64,000 nucleotides of DNA, taken from Vespula vulgaris. Taxonomy: Eukaryota > Arthropoda > Insecta > Hymenoptera > Vespidae. Of this stretch, positions 22,264 to 35,382 are shown piece after piece. Below the pieces are notes generated by a model. That model saw only the letters and a program-made list of their open reading frames with translations, had not been told where the DNA came from and did not search any database. A program made the position numbers and the translations under genes. Numbering within the stretch: position 1 is the first letter of the stretch; each line of letters begins with the position of its first letter. The stretch lies in NCBI RefSeq assembly GCF_905475345.1, contig NC_066593.1, forward strand, positions 2,257,274-2,321,273, given 5' to 3'.

Positions 22264-23458
22264 ATGTCATTCGAGGGGAAATATAATATAAAAAGTCCAG
22301 GCAAGAGTTTTTTTTGTTCACTTTTAACGCATTTTCTTTCCTCATTTTTGTAATATATTATATATCATATAGCTTGTTTTGTGTTTGTTGTCAGTATTAA
22401 AAATGAAATAATATTGATTCATATTGCAGCCGTCAAAAGATTGATGCGAGAAGCTCAAGAACTTCATGAAGCGACGGAAGAGTATTGCGCATATCCCTTA
22501 GATGATAATCTTTTTGAATGGCATTTTACGATACAGGGACCTCCTTCTACCGATTTTGAAGGAGGCGTTTACCATGGAAGAATATTATTACCACCAGAAT
22601 ATCCTATGAAACCTCCAAATATTATTTTGTTAACTGTAAGTTAATTTTTTATTTACTGCCAAAAAATGATATCTGTTTCTTCAGATTGATATGAAAAAAT
22701 TGATATGAAAATGGAATTACTTGTTTTAGCCAAATGGTCGTTTTAAGATTAATAAAAAAATTTGTCTAAGTATCTCTGATTATCATCCTGAAACTTGGCA
22801 ACCGTCATGGAGTATTAGAACAGCCTTGCTAGCATTAATTGCTTTTATGCCTACACCTGGCAATGGAACAATTGGATCTTTAGATTACAGTATTGAAGAA
22901 AGACAAAAGCTAGTTAAAAAGTATATTTAATATATTATAATTAGTTTGATTAATGATCCATGATCTTTATTATCTTCCTTGTATTTGTATCTTTTTTTCT
23001 ATAATTTTAATATTTTAGATCATTGGATTGGCAATGTGAGAATTGTGGAAAAGTGGTGAACCTATTATCCAAAAATACAGCAAAGAAACCTATTACGGAA
23101 GAGGAACAAAATATGTTGGATACAATAGCTCTGAAGGTACATACCATTATTTTTTACTATATATTTTGTATTACTTTTATGTATTCATAATTTAAATTTA
23201 TATAATTTTAAATAGGTCGATGATACACCCTCACCTGAAACAAGTTTTGCGGAGAATGCGAACAATGTTACTGGAAATGAATTGAGACGTCGTACGGAAA
23301 CAACTTTCAGTGAAACGCAAGAAACTCAATCATCTATGCATTTAAATCCTCAAGTAGAAACAATGTCTTCTTCGAATGATCTATTTTGGAGTATTCTAAT
23401 AGCAATTTTAGCATCAGCGATTATTCTACTTGTTTTGCGACGACTCTTTCTTGTATAA
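22264..23458 (+). CDS. UBE2J1: ubiquitin-conjugating enzyme E2 J1 (UBC6-type, tail-anchored)
   Basis: Transfers ubiquitin to ER-associated degradation substrates from the cytosolic face of the ER. Exons 22264-22300, 22430-22635, 22730-22920, 23019-23136 and 23216-23458 give 264 aa. The UBC domain covers about residues 1-160: NLFEWHFTIQGPP, PPEYPMKPPNIILLTPNGRF, the active-site Cys in KKICLSISDYHPETWQPSW, and GTIGSLDY. A Ser/Thr/Glu-rich linker and one C-terminal hydrophobic segment (about 238-258, ILIAILASAIILLVL) follow, ending with RRLFLV, as expected for a tail anchor. The start MSFEGKYNIKSPAVKR aligns with the family start; another in-frame ATG lies three codons upstream (22254). Intron 1 has a GC donor. 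Poly(A) candidates are at 24103-24108 and 24347-24352. Confidence 0.95.
22301..22429 (+). other. GC-AG intron in UBE2J1
   Basis: The exon ends CCAG, then GCAAGAG, with the acceptor CATATTGCAG at 22420-22429. Joining gives SPAVKR exactly as in the family, so the GC donor is well supported. The other introns of this gene use GT. Confidence 0.85.
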
Positions 23459-23727
23459 ATAATTTTGCTATATATAAAACACGCATTACAATTGTAAGTA
23501 TGTTAACAAAACAAAGGTAAATTTTATACACATTTGATGAATAGCATTTTTAAATATAGAATGAAAACTTTATACACATTCACACATTAGTATATTCGCT
23601 TTAAAAATCAATACACACATACACGCATAAACACGGATCTATATTTATTCTTACTAATTAAAATTTAAATTGTTGCTTATTATCCAAATTACATATTTGC
23701 TTCAATATTTATAATAATTTGTAATTG

Positions 23728-23769
<42 letters not shown>

Positions 23770-25002
23770 CATTAGCATTATCATTATCAAAAATTGGCTA
23801 TTTTATTTCTAGTCTTTTAAATTTTAGCAATCATATTCAAAAAATGGATACTGGATGAAAATATACTTTCCATATATTAAATGCATTCTTAGTTGAAATG
23901 TTATTTTCTGATAAATAGTTCATCATTTATACTTAACATTTCACTAAAACATTACATGCATAGTTCATTAAAATTGGAAAATGTAGATACGAACAGTATT
24001 TAATTTGGTTGCACTTTCAAATTGACATTGTGGAGTCTTTAACATTGGCTAATGATTGAATAACTATGGAATCCTATTCACTGATATATAACACATGATA
24101 TTAATAAACAATCTGTATATGTGTGCATACTTATATTCAGAGTGAAATATAGAACTGAAATCACTCAATATTTTTTATTGAGTTACTTGCAGTTATATAT
24201 ATATCACTTTGCATTTATAATACTGTAACTGTGTAGTGTTATTCCTGTGTAGTGTAACTTACAAATGAAATGCTTCGTTGTTGTTAAAAAAAAAAAAAAA
24301 GAAAAAAGGAAGAGAGAAAAAAATAATAAAAAAGAAAAAGAATACAAATAAAGCTAATGATAAAGAAGATATAGAAGATGAATCATAAAATGTATGATAT
24401 ATCTTCTATTATCCTATGTATATATGAAAAAAAGAAAAATCAAAGGGAATATGTTATTGCATAATTAACTATTTGCATATAAACATATTTGTTAAATATT
24501 TAACGAGTATTTTAGAAGTAAAACTATTGAGAACATTAAACCTTTCCTTCACATGTAATATTTGAATATCACTATGTTAGAAAAAGATTAATAGTTCAAG
24601 TACGTGACACTTAGGATATATGATAAAGATATAATGCACATTCTCATCACACTAATTATAATTAGTATAATTTTTATTTTGGCACACTGTATCTTGGTAA
24701 TTGAAAAAATTAGAGCAAATTACTAAGTAAAGAAACTCAACCTCTCAAAAAATAAATAAATTGCAAATACATTACTTTCATTGATATTTAATCTACCATC
24801 CATTTTAAAACTTAGTAGATATCATTTTAAAGATTTTATTTTTCCCGCCGTCTATTTCTTTTTTTTTTTGTTTTACTCGTATCTTTTAATAATTCGTTGT
24901 TTTGAATTTATATCGTATAGAAGATAAAAATTATAAATAAGAAGCAAAAAAACAGATGTAAGAAAAAATAAAATACATAATACTAGAACGCATTTAGAAT
25001 TA
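23459..25002. other. convergent 3' spacer between UBE2J1 and the serotonin receptor
   Basis: Contains the 3' untranslated ends of two convergent genes, (ATT)n at about 23731-23769 and an A-rich tract at 24285-24350. Candidate poly(A) signals are AATAAA at 24103 (+) and, for the receptor, TTTATT at 24835-24840 (minus strand AATAAA). Confidence 0.6.
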
Positions 25003-27049
25003 CTATCTGAACCATTTGCATTTCAATAAACGTACGAACGTAGCCCGAAAAGTTTTGTTGAAAATCGTATAAATGATAGGATTTATAGTGGAAGATGCAT
25101 AACCTAACCATAAAAATGTGTCTGTTACGTGCCGTGGCACAAAACAAGTTGGACAAACGGCGAATATAATATTTAATGCAAAGAATGGTGCCCAACAAAT
25201 TAAAAACGTAAAGAATACCAATCCAAGAACTTTGCTGGCTTTCTGTTTGGATGCTATCGCATTCGCAGCTAGGATCTTCCCATTTGTTTTTTCACTTAAC
25301 AATTTAAGAGATCTAAACAAACGACAAAGTATAATATTATTCTATATTCGAATTTGAAAATTTAACGTAATTAAATTACACGTATATATTTTATACCTTG
25401 TATTTTCACGTTCGGTCGAGGAAGTTTTCGTGGAAACAAATTTTCCAATCAATTTCCCAAGCGATAGATCGTCGTTTGAATTTTCCGCGATAAATCGCGC
25501 CCTCTTTCGGAGTAATTGTACAGTCAGTACATAAGACAGTACCATAACGATCGTCGGTATGTAAAACGCAATTAAAGATCCGAAGATAAAGAAAATTCTA
25601 TTGTTGATGGCGCAAGTGGTTGTTTCCGGCATTACGTTTTTCGGATCGATCAAGCCTGCGAGATATGAATTTATTTTATCGACGTTCGATATTAAAAAAA
25701 ATAGATATCTTTTTTATCGACGTTCCAGAAAGTATTGCGAATGAAACTCCTCTTTTTTCTCAAGTTTGTTACTCTTTTGTAAAATATTTGGCGAGTTGTT
25801 TTATTAAAGTTTCTCGAGCGAATGTAATCAAATTTGTAAGAACGTTATCCTTTTTATTACGTTTCTCGAGAGTTTACCTAGTACGGTGATAAAACTGGAC
25901 ATCAGCATAGCTAGTAACCATACGGTTGTTATTTTAAGGGCAACGATACGTTTCGTATAAGTCCTTCGTGTCCTTAATGGGTTGCGAATACCTACATATC
26001 TGCCCACGGAAATGAAACACATGTGCATAATGCTCGCCGAACATGCGAGAACGTCGCAGGTCACATAAATGTTACACCAGACGATGCCGAGTGGCCAATA
26101 ACCTAAAATCTGTCCTGTGATGTACTTTAAGGGGCTATTAAAAGAGAAATAAGATGAAGTATAAAAAGAAAAAAATAAACTCACCTAAAAATCCAGGAAT
26201 TGCACCCATTGGCATAACGAAAAGACTGACGAGAAGATCGGCAATGGCGAGAGATAGTAGAAAGTAGTTGGTTAAATTGTGAAGCTTTTTTTCCAATACA
26301 ACGGCTAAGCAAACCAGAGTATTTCCTAGACCACCAGCTATTACTATGATAACGGAGACGAAAAGGAATCTCCAATCAGTTCGACGAATGGCTACTGTTG
26401 ATTTTCGCGAACAATACAATTCTATATCGTCACCATCGACGATATTTCTTTGATCGATGCATTCCAGGATCTAATAAAAATGTTATCCGAATATGTTTGT
26501 ACGATCGCATTTACGATTAATTGTATTAACGTGATTAATGCAAATTTCTATTTACTAATTCTTTTGTTTGCTATTCTCGCAACAGAAATGTACATATTTT
26601 TATATGGTCATACAGCTACGCGCTATTTGACATTTAATTTAACGTCGTATTAATCTTGTCAATAGGTATGTATAGATATTTTATGATCACTATGAGATAC
26701 ATAATTGCTTTTAAATAATATTTGATTTGTTGTTTACCTCAGTTTTGCCGTTGCTCGAAACGCAGCCGTCAAAGTTCGTTATCCTCGATAAAAAGATACC
26801 CTCGATGCTGGTTTCCAATTTATTTAAAACAAATGACACCTGACAATTGGTGTAATTGCATGATCTGCATAGTAAGTTCGTCATAGGTATTATTGCGTTC
26901 TTCGTGACGTCACAAATACGATCTAAATCGATCGATTCGGCGGCGATGCACTCTTTCATAGCACAGTCGTAAAGGCTCCCGTTACAGGAAGTTCGATGCA
27001 ACGTCAGGACATTCGTCCAGGATGTTAAATTGACTTCGTTCGAACGCAT
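25003..27049 (-). CDS. 5-HT2-like serotonin receptor (class A GPCR)
   Basis: A plasma-membrane receptor for a biogenic amine, by family expected to couple to Gq. Exons in order of transcription: 27049-26738, 26470-26185, 26102-25878, 25655-25397, 25312-25003; 463 aa, phases consistent. The roughly 133-residue N-terminus holds ten Cys and three N-glycosylation sequons. Then come TM1-2 (GLGNTLVCLAVV, SLAIADLLVSLFVMP), TM3 with the amine-binding Asp in VTCDVLACSASI, GRY in place of DRY, and PLR in the second intracellular loop. TM5 is followed by a short (about 65 residues) third loop, TM6 FLICWAPFF and TM7 STINPIIYTIFN (NPxxY). The sequence YWPLGIVWCNIYVTCDVLA is typical of insect 5-HT2 receptors; which 5-HT2 subtype is unsure. 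ATG 27049 is the first in frame, but a TTTAG acceptor ending at 27062 leaves an upstream exon possible. Confidence 0.9.
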
Positions 27050-27062
27050 GATCTCTCGCAAC

Positions 27063-27604
27063 TAAACGTATTAGATCGATTACATTAGATGAAATATTAA
27101 TATAGCGCGATTATTAATTAACAAACGAAAATAATCGATTCGATTTTTGTAAAAATAAAAAAAAAAAATCGTCAAAACGAATATTTAATCTAACAAATTC
27201 TTGTCGCATTAATTGACATTTATAAAGTCACATTTTAATAATATACATTTGACGATTTTTCTTTTCTTTTTTATTTTCTATAAGAAATTGTTATCTCTTT
27301 AAACAAATCTAACGAATCTAAGATTGATTACAAAATAAACATTTCTTAAATCATTTTCTTTTTCGATATTGTTGAAATAATTCATCGGTGTGAACTTTGT
27401 TGATAATGGATCATGCATATGTTGCACATATTATAGGAAACGCATGCACGTCAATTGATCATCCCAAAGATAGATCAAAGAGATCTATCACCGTCGAGAT
27501 GCAAGACTGTTTATTTTCGCGAAATAAAACATAATAACACATAACCGAACTTACAAGTTTTCTCTCGTCCGTGTAAAAGCGATAATATTTTTACTTACAT
27601 AATC

Positions 27605-27636
<32 letters not shown>

Positions 27637-28572
27637 TTATCTCTCTTTAGAGTATTTATACAATAAATAATTTTCACAGAATATTGTATCGCCTTTCAAG
27701 AAGAAAATAAAAATCAGACTATAAATGATCGTTTCGAATGAGATCTACTTTGTGAAGGTGAATTTTTTTTTTTTTTTACATTAATTCGTCTGATACAGTA
27801 AGAATCGTCAACCCTATTTGTTTTTAAAAACGTACGAACGTGTTATAAGCGACAGAAAGAAAAAGGGGCGACACGTATAAATCTTGAAAATATTATATAT
27901 TGTTTCTTAAGCGTTAGACGAACACGTACGATTTTTGTTCAATTCCAAAATAGCATATCGTCTCGTTGTCCCTTATTCGATGTAAGTTTGAATCTATTAT
28001 TCGTGAATCGTACGATGATGATCGATCGCCACAATAAAAGGGCGAAAAATAAAGAGAAAAGAGAAAAGGCAAAGAAGAAAAAAAAAAAACGAAGAAAAGT
28101 ATAAACTTTCACTCGCGAAAATGATGCAAATGTAAAACGTTCCGAGAAACAGTATAATTCCGAGACGAGAGGGCGACGATCGACGTACTAAACTACGTGC
28201 AGCTTGTCAAAGGTTATTTTCGAGGGGGGAAACGAAGATAGATGCAGGAAGAGGAATATAGAAGAAGAAGGGGAGAGGAACTCGTATAGCGAAAGAGGGA
28301 GATAGAAAGGGAGAGATAGAGAGGGAGGGAGAGAGAGAGAGAGATAAATAGATGAAATAATTTCGAGATCGTACATGAGACTCGTTAAAATAAAAATTAT
28401 TATAGTATAAATGAGATTAATTTAATATATATAATTATTAATGAAATAAATTTTTTTTTTCATTCTTACACATTTACTTTTCTTTTTTAGCTATACGTTT
28501 ATCTATCTATTTTTATTTATTTCGCATAGCTACGATCCTCTCCGAGAAGGAAGTAGGTATCGTTTCTATATA
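27063..28572. other. receptor upstream region, no gene seen
   Basis: AT-rich, with (CT)n at about 27605-27640, a purine-rich tract at 28210-28345 and A-runs. Five-prime untranslated exons of the serotonin receptor may lie here or further right, but I could not place one. Confidence 0.5.
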
Positions 28573-28972
28573 TACAGAGTGACTCATATAAAACTTTACA
28601 ATTTATTTTCGAAATTTTATCTTGTTTGATATATTAAGAATTAATCCTTATTATATATATATATATATATGTATAATTATATAACATCGTAATTAGTAAC
28701 AAAAAGATAAAAACTTTATATTCATCTCTCTTTTTAGATTAATCTTCATAGTAAAAAGTAATTATACTGAGTACTATAATTATTCGTTGTAAAGAGATTG
28801 AATTTATATTGCTGTATTATAATTAGTGAAGAAAAAAAAAAGAATTTCATCTAATCTCTCTTGTCTTTTTTATAAGGTAAAAAAAAAAAAATAAAAAGAA
28901 AAAAATCAAAACGTTTTCATACGTGTTTTGACAAGAACGCTTTGCAACACTTTAGATGAGACACCCTATGTA
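28573..28972. mobile_element. MITE-like element 1
   Basis: The left end TACAGAGTGACTCATATAAA and the reverse complement of the right end TACATAGGGTGTCTCATCTA form an imperfect terminal inverted repeat around a 400-bp AT-rich body without a transposase frame. TA dinucleotides flank both ends. It resembles the ends of element 2 (56374-56643). Confidence 0.5.
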
Positions 28973-29226
28973 ATAATTTCGCGTACGAGCGGATGTATAA
29001 GTAGACATAATGTACAAACTATGGTGGCTTTAAAATGTAGATATATTTTTTTTATTATTATTTTTTTACTTTTAACTTATCTTAGAAACGTCATCACACG
29101 TTTGGTCTATCAAATAAAAGTCGCATCTGAACGTACCGTTCCGATATAGAGGTTTTATTAAATTATTACAGCTAATGTTATATACGAGAATACACAATTT
29201 TTACACAACAATTTTATACATATACA

Positions 29227-29231
<5 letters not shown>

Positions 29232-29288
<57 letters not shown>
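29232..29288. repeat. (TA)n microsatellite
   Basis: About 28 uninterrupted TA units, self-complementary and able to form a hairpin. One of at least eight long (TA)n tracts in the window. Confidence 0.95.
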
Positions 29289-29293
<5 letters not shown>

Positions 29294-29587
29294 ATAAATT
29301 TGTTTCTACAACTTTATACACCTTCACAAATAGAATTAAATTTCTCTCATTCAAACTCGATCAAATATTCTAATAGCAAACAATCTCTCACACACGCGCG
29401 CACACTCAAACATGAATGATACCTCTCACGGTATAATTTCAATGAAAATAAAAACGTAACGAATAAATAAAACCTTATCTAAAATGCAATTTATATAATA
29501 ATATATATTTATATACACAAGCAACAATGAATTAATAAATAATTTTAATATTTACGTTTATATATTATATTATCGCACCCATGAATT

Positions 29588-29625
<38 letters not shown>

Positions 29626-30850
29626 TATAATCATTCAGAGTTTCTCTATTTTTTTATTCTTCCTTTTCAATATCACCAAACGACGAACACAGTGACACCC
29701 TTGTACTCAATTACACATATATTTTATCGCAAAAGAATTACATGTTAATTCGCAAATGAGTTTCATTCATTTTAATTACTTTTCTATGTTCACGGAAATA
29801 TTTTCGATGCTGTTTCGATCTGAAAAACGTATTGTTGTTAAATGTCGTTTTTTTTTCTCGAATAAGAAATTGATATATGAATTAGTTTAAAAAAATCTAT
29901 TGATCTCTCCTTATTATATATTATTTTAAATTACGAACGAACAAATCTTTCTTCATATAGCGTAAAAATGACGATGAAAAACGTTTTTTATTCATTTTCT
30001 TATTTTTTTCTTTCCTTTCATTATATTTATTCCTTTTTTAACATTTAAGTATAATATCACTATGTTATTATTACTTTATAATATCTCATCGTCATCACAT
30101 ATTCGTCGAATGAATTATGTCTGACGTACCTGCTCGTTGTAAATTATAAATTCTAACAAATGTTGCGTTCTCGCGGTATTTTAAAAAATCGCAATACATA
30201 CTTATTTTTTTTTTTCTTATAATATTGACTTTTCTTTTTCTTTTTAGTTTTGAGCATTGCGTTAATGTTCCTCTCGGTGAATCGTTCGTTTCTCTTTCGT
30301 TTCTTTTGTTTCTTCCTTTCCATTGTTCGAATCAAATGACAATTCGAATCATTGTCGAAACAATGACTTTTTATTCACATCGCAATTTGTTTGTTTACGT
30401 CTGTTTGTTTGATAATTTTTTTTTTCTCTTTTATTCTCGTCATCACAGATTTTTCACCGTCATCCTATAAGACGTAATAAAAAATGCTTTTACTTCGGGT
30501 AGAGAAGGATTTGGGCGGGGTGGAATGGGGGGGTGGGGGTGGGGTTGTGGCCAAGAGGATATATCATACAAAAAATATTGCGCGCACTGCGCGCTGATAT
30601 AAAATATATTCTCATGTATACTGTACAAGCAAGCATTCGTTCTTCTTTTTTATGTTAGCCTTAAATGTCTCGTTCTTATAGATTGATTAATTAATTAATT
30701 AATTAATCGATCAATCAATTAATTAATTATTTAATTAATTGGTTGGTTTAAATATTAATTCGACATTTATACAATAAATAGTCGTGGCTTCATTTCTACT
30801 ACATATGTATGTATCTAAATCTCTACTTTCGTTGCCGCACAATACACAAC

Positions 30851-30884
<34 letters not shown>

Positions 30885-31394
30885 ACACACACGTCCCTCG
30901 CAACCTCTTCGAAACTCTCTTTTACTCGTTCATCAGAATAAAAAAAAAAAAAATTAAATAAAAGAAGAAAAGAACAAGTGAATTCATTGACTTTGGTATA
31001 TCGATATATATATATATATATTACTATTATTATGCATATTCTTTCTTTCTTTTTCTATTACTATATTTTTTGTTTTTTTTTTCTCGTTCTTCGTTAATTA
31101 ATAATTTTCCTCGAACGAGGAAGAATCTTAGCGCGAATCCGAAAATTCTAATTTCTTTCTTTCTTCTTTTTTTTTTTATCTAAACTTCGATAGAAATGTC
31201 GATCTGAATTCGTGGTATAAATAATTCTGATGGGATTTTTAAAATGCTGTTAAAATAATAATAATAATAATAAAAATTTTCTTAATAGCTACGTGTGTGT
31301 TTATAAAAAGAAGACTTTTGTAATGTTTACGATTTATTTCTTTCTTTTTTTTTTAATTTATTAACGCAAAATGTAGTTTTTGTTGCCATTATTT

Positions 31395-31434
31395 TTATAA
31401 TAATAGTAATAATAATATTAATAATATTAATAAT

Positions 31435-31492
<58 letters not shown>
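31395..31492. repeat. (AAT)n microsatellite
   Basis: Imperfect ATT/AAT repeats, uninterrupted over 31438-31482. The minus-strand open frame across it (poly-Ile) is an artefact. Confidence 0.95.
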
Positions 31493-31493
<1 letters not shown>

Positions 31494-32418
31494 GCATAGT
31501 AAACAATAATAATAAAACAATGATACACACAGAATTTTAAAAGTCGCCATGAAAATTTCCGACTTTTTTCTCAATTGGAGAACGAAATGGTTTCAGAAAC
31601 CAAATCTTTAATATTATTCTATATGTATACGTGTGTGCGAGTGTGTTTGTATTATTTTACAACTATTTAACAGTATCAGAATTTTCGAATTCATAAAAAT
31701 TTCTCACACAATTGTGTGTCACGAGTATTTGAAAATATAAAATAAAAAAAAAAAAAAAAGATAAAAATTCGCGTATTCGTCAGAAAGCGTATAAAATACT
31801 ATACGTAGATACTGTAGATTTACATAAGGAAGTATACATATACATATATAGGTATATAATTACATTGAACAATACTTAATGATAACACATATGTAAGTAG
31901 ATTCGAAAAGTAAAATGAACAACTTTTTTTTATCGGTATCGTTGAGTTGTTAATTTTTTGTTTCTTTTTTTTTTATTATTATATACGTCGATAAATTATT
32001 ATAGCAAGAGACTTTTCTTCTTTTATTTCTCGACGTAACATATTATGCAAAAATTTTTATAAAACTTAATAATAGTTATACTTCGCATTATATCGTATAA
32101 AAAAAGGAGTGTAATATATAATATAATTTTTCGAGTGACACACACTTCGAATGTATTTTTTTTTCTTTTTTTCGTATAATTCAGTATGTATAACTCGTAT
32201 TAATGAGTATAGTTATCAAAGACAATACTTGGATATTTTCTTACGTACAATTATCAAATTTAACAAATGTGATAAACGCGCGCGAAGAGAAGAAAAATAC
32301 TGTATCGTTAGAATTTTTACGTTACGTGATAAGTTATACGTTATATGAACAAATGTATATAAAAGTGTACAGAGAACGAACGAGGGCTTTGTAAAAAACC
32401 TAAATTCTTCTTAATCAA

Positions 32419-32420
32419 TA

Positions 32421-32480
<60 letters not shown>
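32419..32480. repeat. (TA)n microsatellite
   Basis: About 30 TA units with one early interruption. Confidence 0.95.
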
Positions 32481-32482
<2 letters not shown>

Positions 32483-33662
32483 TATAAATATGTAAAAGCT
32501 AAAAGTTATTGAATTTATACATGTCGATTATATTTTATATCGTAACGCTTATTTTCTTTTTTTATGTATCAGGAATTACATTAATAACAAATAAAAGTTT
32601 CGATAAAAATTTTACGCTCAAGTGTTTCCTACATTACTACATCTGTAATTGTGTAAACGTTAAAAACGGCGCAACTCGTAATTAATGCTTTGTAAGCAAA
32701 TTGTAAAAGAGAACAAAAGGAAAAAAATTGAAAAACCATCTGCTAATTACGACGAATCTTTTTTAAAAAAGACGTTCGTGCGTATGTTAAGACTATTTCT
32801 TCTTATTATTATTAATATGTTTTTTTTTTTTCTTTTTCCTTATAATTTTGACTGTCTCGATGAAGATATTAAAACTCTAATTCTCCCTATATACGTTAAA
32901 CATGTTGTACTAATAATAAGTAATTAATCTAGAATTATCGTATTAATCAATTATTATGCGTTTTCGTGTCTAATTCGCTTAAAGTTATTTTTTTCTTATT
33001 AATCTCAGTTAAATCAAAAATGTGCGGCTTCGTTTATTATTTACATACATATGTATACTTACGTCTGGTAAAATTGAAACACGAATTAATTACGTAAATA
33101 TATATTAATTTGATTTTGTTAATCGATTACAAAAAAAGTTTCTTAAACACTTTATATGCGGACAACGAAAAGTTATTTCGTTTCTTACTTGGATCCCTGT
33201 GAAATTTTCTCAGTAGTCAAGCCAATTTCAGACGCATAAAACTAGTTTGTAGTCAGTTATGTGCGACATGTGTATATATTAGTTTCGTGTGTATTTATTT
33301 CACGAAATAGCCAAAAATAGACCCGTGGCACGTAACTAGGTTAATACATGAATAATATTCCGCATATAAAGGTATTAACGATAAAATAAAATAAAAGGAA
33401 ATGAAATGAAATAAAATAAAATAAAATAATACATTCGAAACTAAGGATAGATCTTGTACCGTGCAAAAAAAAGAAAAAAGAGAAAAAAGAAGAAAAAAGA
33501 AATGTGGATTATTAAATAAAATTTTATCAGACGCCTCGACGACGAAATGTGTAAAAATAAAAGATATGCAGCCGTATATCAAATATATTATGTTTAAAAT
33601 TCGCTAGAATATATGCGCTCATTTATAGTCCCTAAAGACTTCATTCACATTTGCAAATATTG

Positions 33663-33710
<48 letters not shown>

Positions 33711-35382
33711 TTTTCTGAGGACACATACTCACACACATACACACATGTATATTCATACACACGTCTCTTCCTCTCCCCCTCCCTCCAACCCTCTCCTTCT
33801 CTCTTTATTTTCTGTGCTCGAATGTTCTCAATCAAAAAAGTCATTGCTTATCGCCTCTCTGAACAGCATGTTAAAATTCAGTCTTAGATATTTTATTAAT
33901 CGTCAGGTATAATTTTTGAAAAAGGTATAGAGCAGGATAGAGGGAGGAGAGGAGATAAGAAATAATCTACATTTGTTCCGAAGCCACGATAAATTATTAT
34001 ACTACTTAAAGTTTCTTTCCTTCTTTTTTTTATACTCTGACTATCGTTTGCATTCATAGAAAACGAATTCCTTCGTCGTTACAATATTCAAAAAGTATAT
34101 ACTAAATTTACGGTCGCAGTTACATGTGCTTCATGACTTTCGTGTCAGTATGTATATACATGTATATATCAGTCGATAATCATGAAAAGTGGACTAAGCA
34201 GAAAATGAAAAAAAACAAGAAAACCAACAAAAAATTAGTCCGTCGCATAATTCGTATAGCAATGATATAATTATACGAATTACGTAATAAACTAATTTTT
34301 TTTTTATGACTTACTATTAGACCATACTTTCAAATCACCAATTCATATATAATATTAACATATATATATATGTTATTATTATATTATTCATCGAGAGACG
34401 GGACTGCCAGGCACCTTTCGATTATTCATGCGATTTTAACACGAGTTGCAAAATAACGTCGAAGGGAAGAATCAGAAAATAGGAACACTTGTTTTGCTGT
34501 GTAATTTATATTAAAATCATAATCCTATAAAAAAATGTAATTCTTTTTAATATTCCATAATTAAGAATTCAAAATTAATCTTTCGACATTAAAAATATAT
34601 TTTTCGATAAATTTAAGAGACGTTTATGTTCGTCAAGTTTTTTGGTTCTTGAAAGAGTTAATCAAGGGGTTAGACTTTGGAGAAAAAAAAAAAGAAAGAG
34701 AACAAAAAACAATATATCGAAAAAGCATTTACAATTTGTACTCTTCCCTTAGTACTTAGTTACACGCGATAATAGTGTTAGTGAAATATAAAAAATTAAT
34801 TCGTAGATCGAATTCGAATTATAGTTCGTATAGTTGTTCAATTTTTTTTTTATTTTTCGACATTACCGCGAAGATGGAGGATTTTTTCTTCTTCTTTTTT
34901 TTTCGGATATAATAAAAATCTAACAAATTATTTCGTTATACAAGCGAATTGATACGTGCACGATTGATACGAGAATTTTTCAAATTTCCCTTTACAATAT
35001 TATCAAACGTATCAACGGATGATCCAGCTCGAAAATGATTTCTGTCACCCGACGAATATGAGCGCATAATTTTATCTAATATTGATTTTTTTTCTGTTTT
35101 TTTTCCTCTTCTTCTTCTTCTTCTTTTTTTTTTTTGTTTTTTATTTTTTACAATATTTCTCATCGACGATACTGGCACACGACATGCAGATACATACATA
35201 CATACATACATACAATACATACATACACACGACGCAACGATTTTTTATAATTCATTTTACCCTCCGACTTTTTAAATTAAAAAGGAAAAAGGGCGCGTAT
35301 TGGCAGAGGACGTGGCGTCTTGAAACTTTGGACGTTTAGTAGTTGTTCCACCTTGCAACTTTACGATGTTTAAGCAACACGG

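Larger units (their letters stand above)
28973..35382. other. repeat-rich AT spacer downstream of the arrestin gene
   Basis: No coding exon was recognised in 6.4 kb. It holds (TA)n at 29232-29288, 32419-32480 and 33666-33708, (ATC)n at 29589-29625, (AAT)n at 31395-31492, a TTAA-rich palindromic tract near 30680-30740 and a G-rich stretch near 30510-30550. The right part is the arrestin 3' untranslated region; a minus-strand AATAAA equivalent is at 35140-35145. How far that region extends is unknown. Confidence 0.55.

Noticed and set aside
26103..26140. Receptor exon starting at earlier AG sites, adding KYITGQIL before GYWPLG
   Set aside because: The first AG gives a stop in the required phase, and the family sequence passes directly from GFLG to YWPLG, which the AG at 26104-26103 gives in phase.
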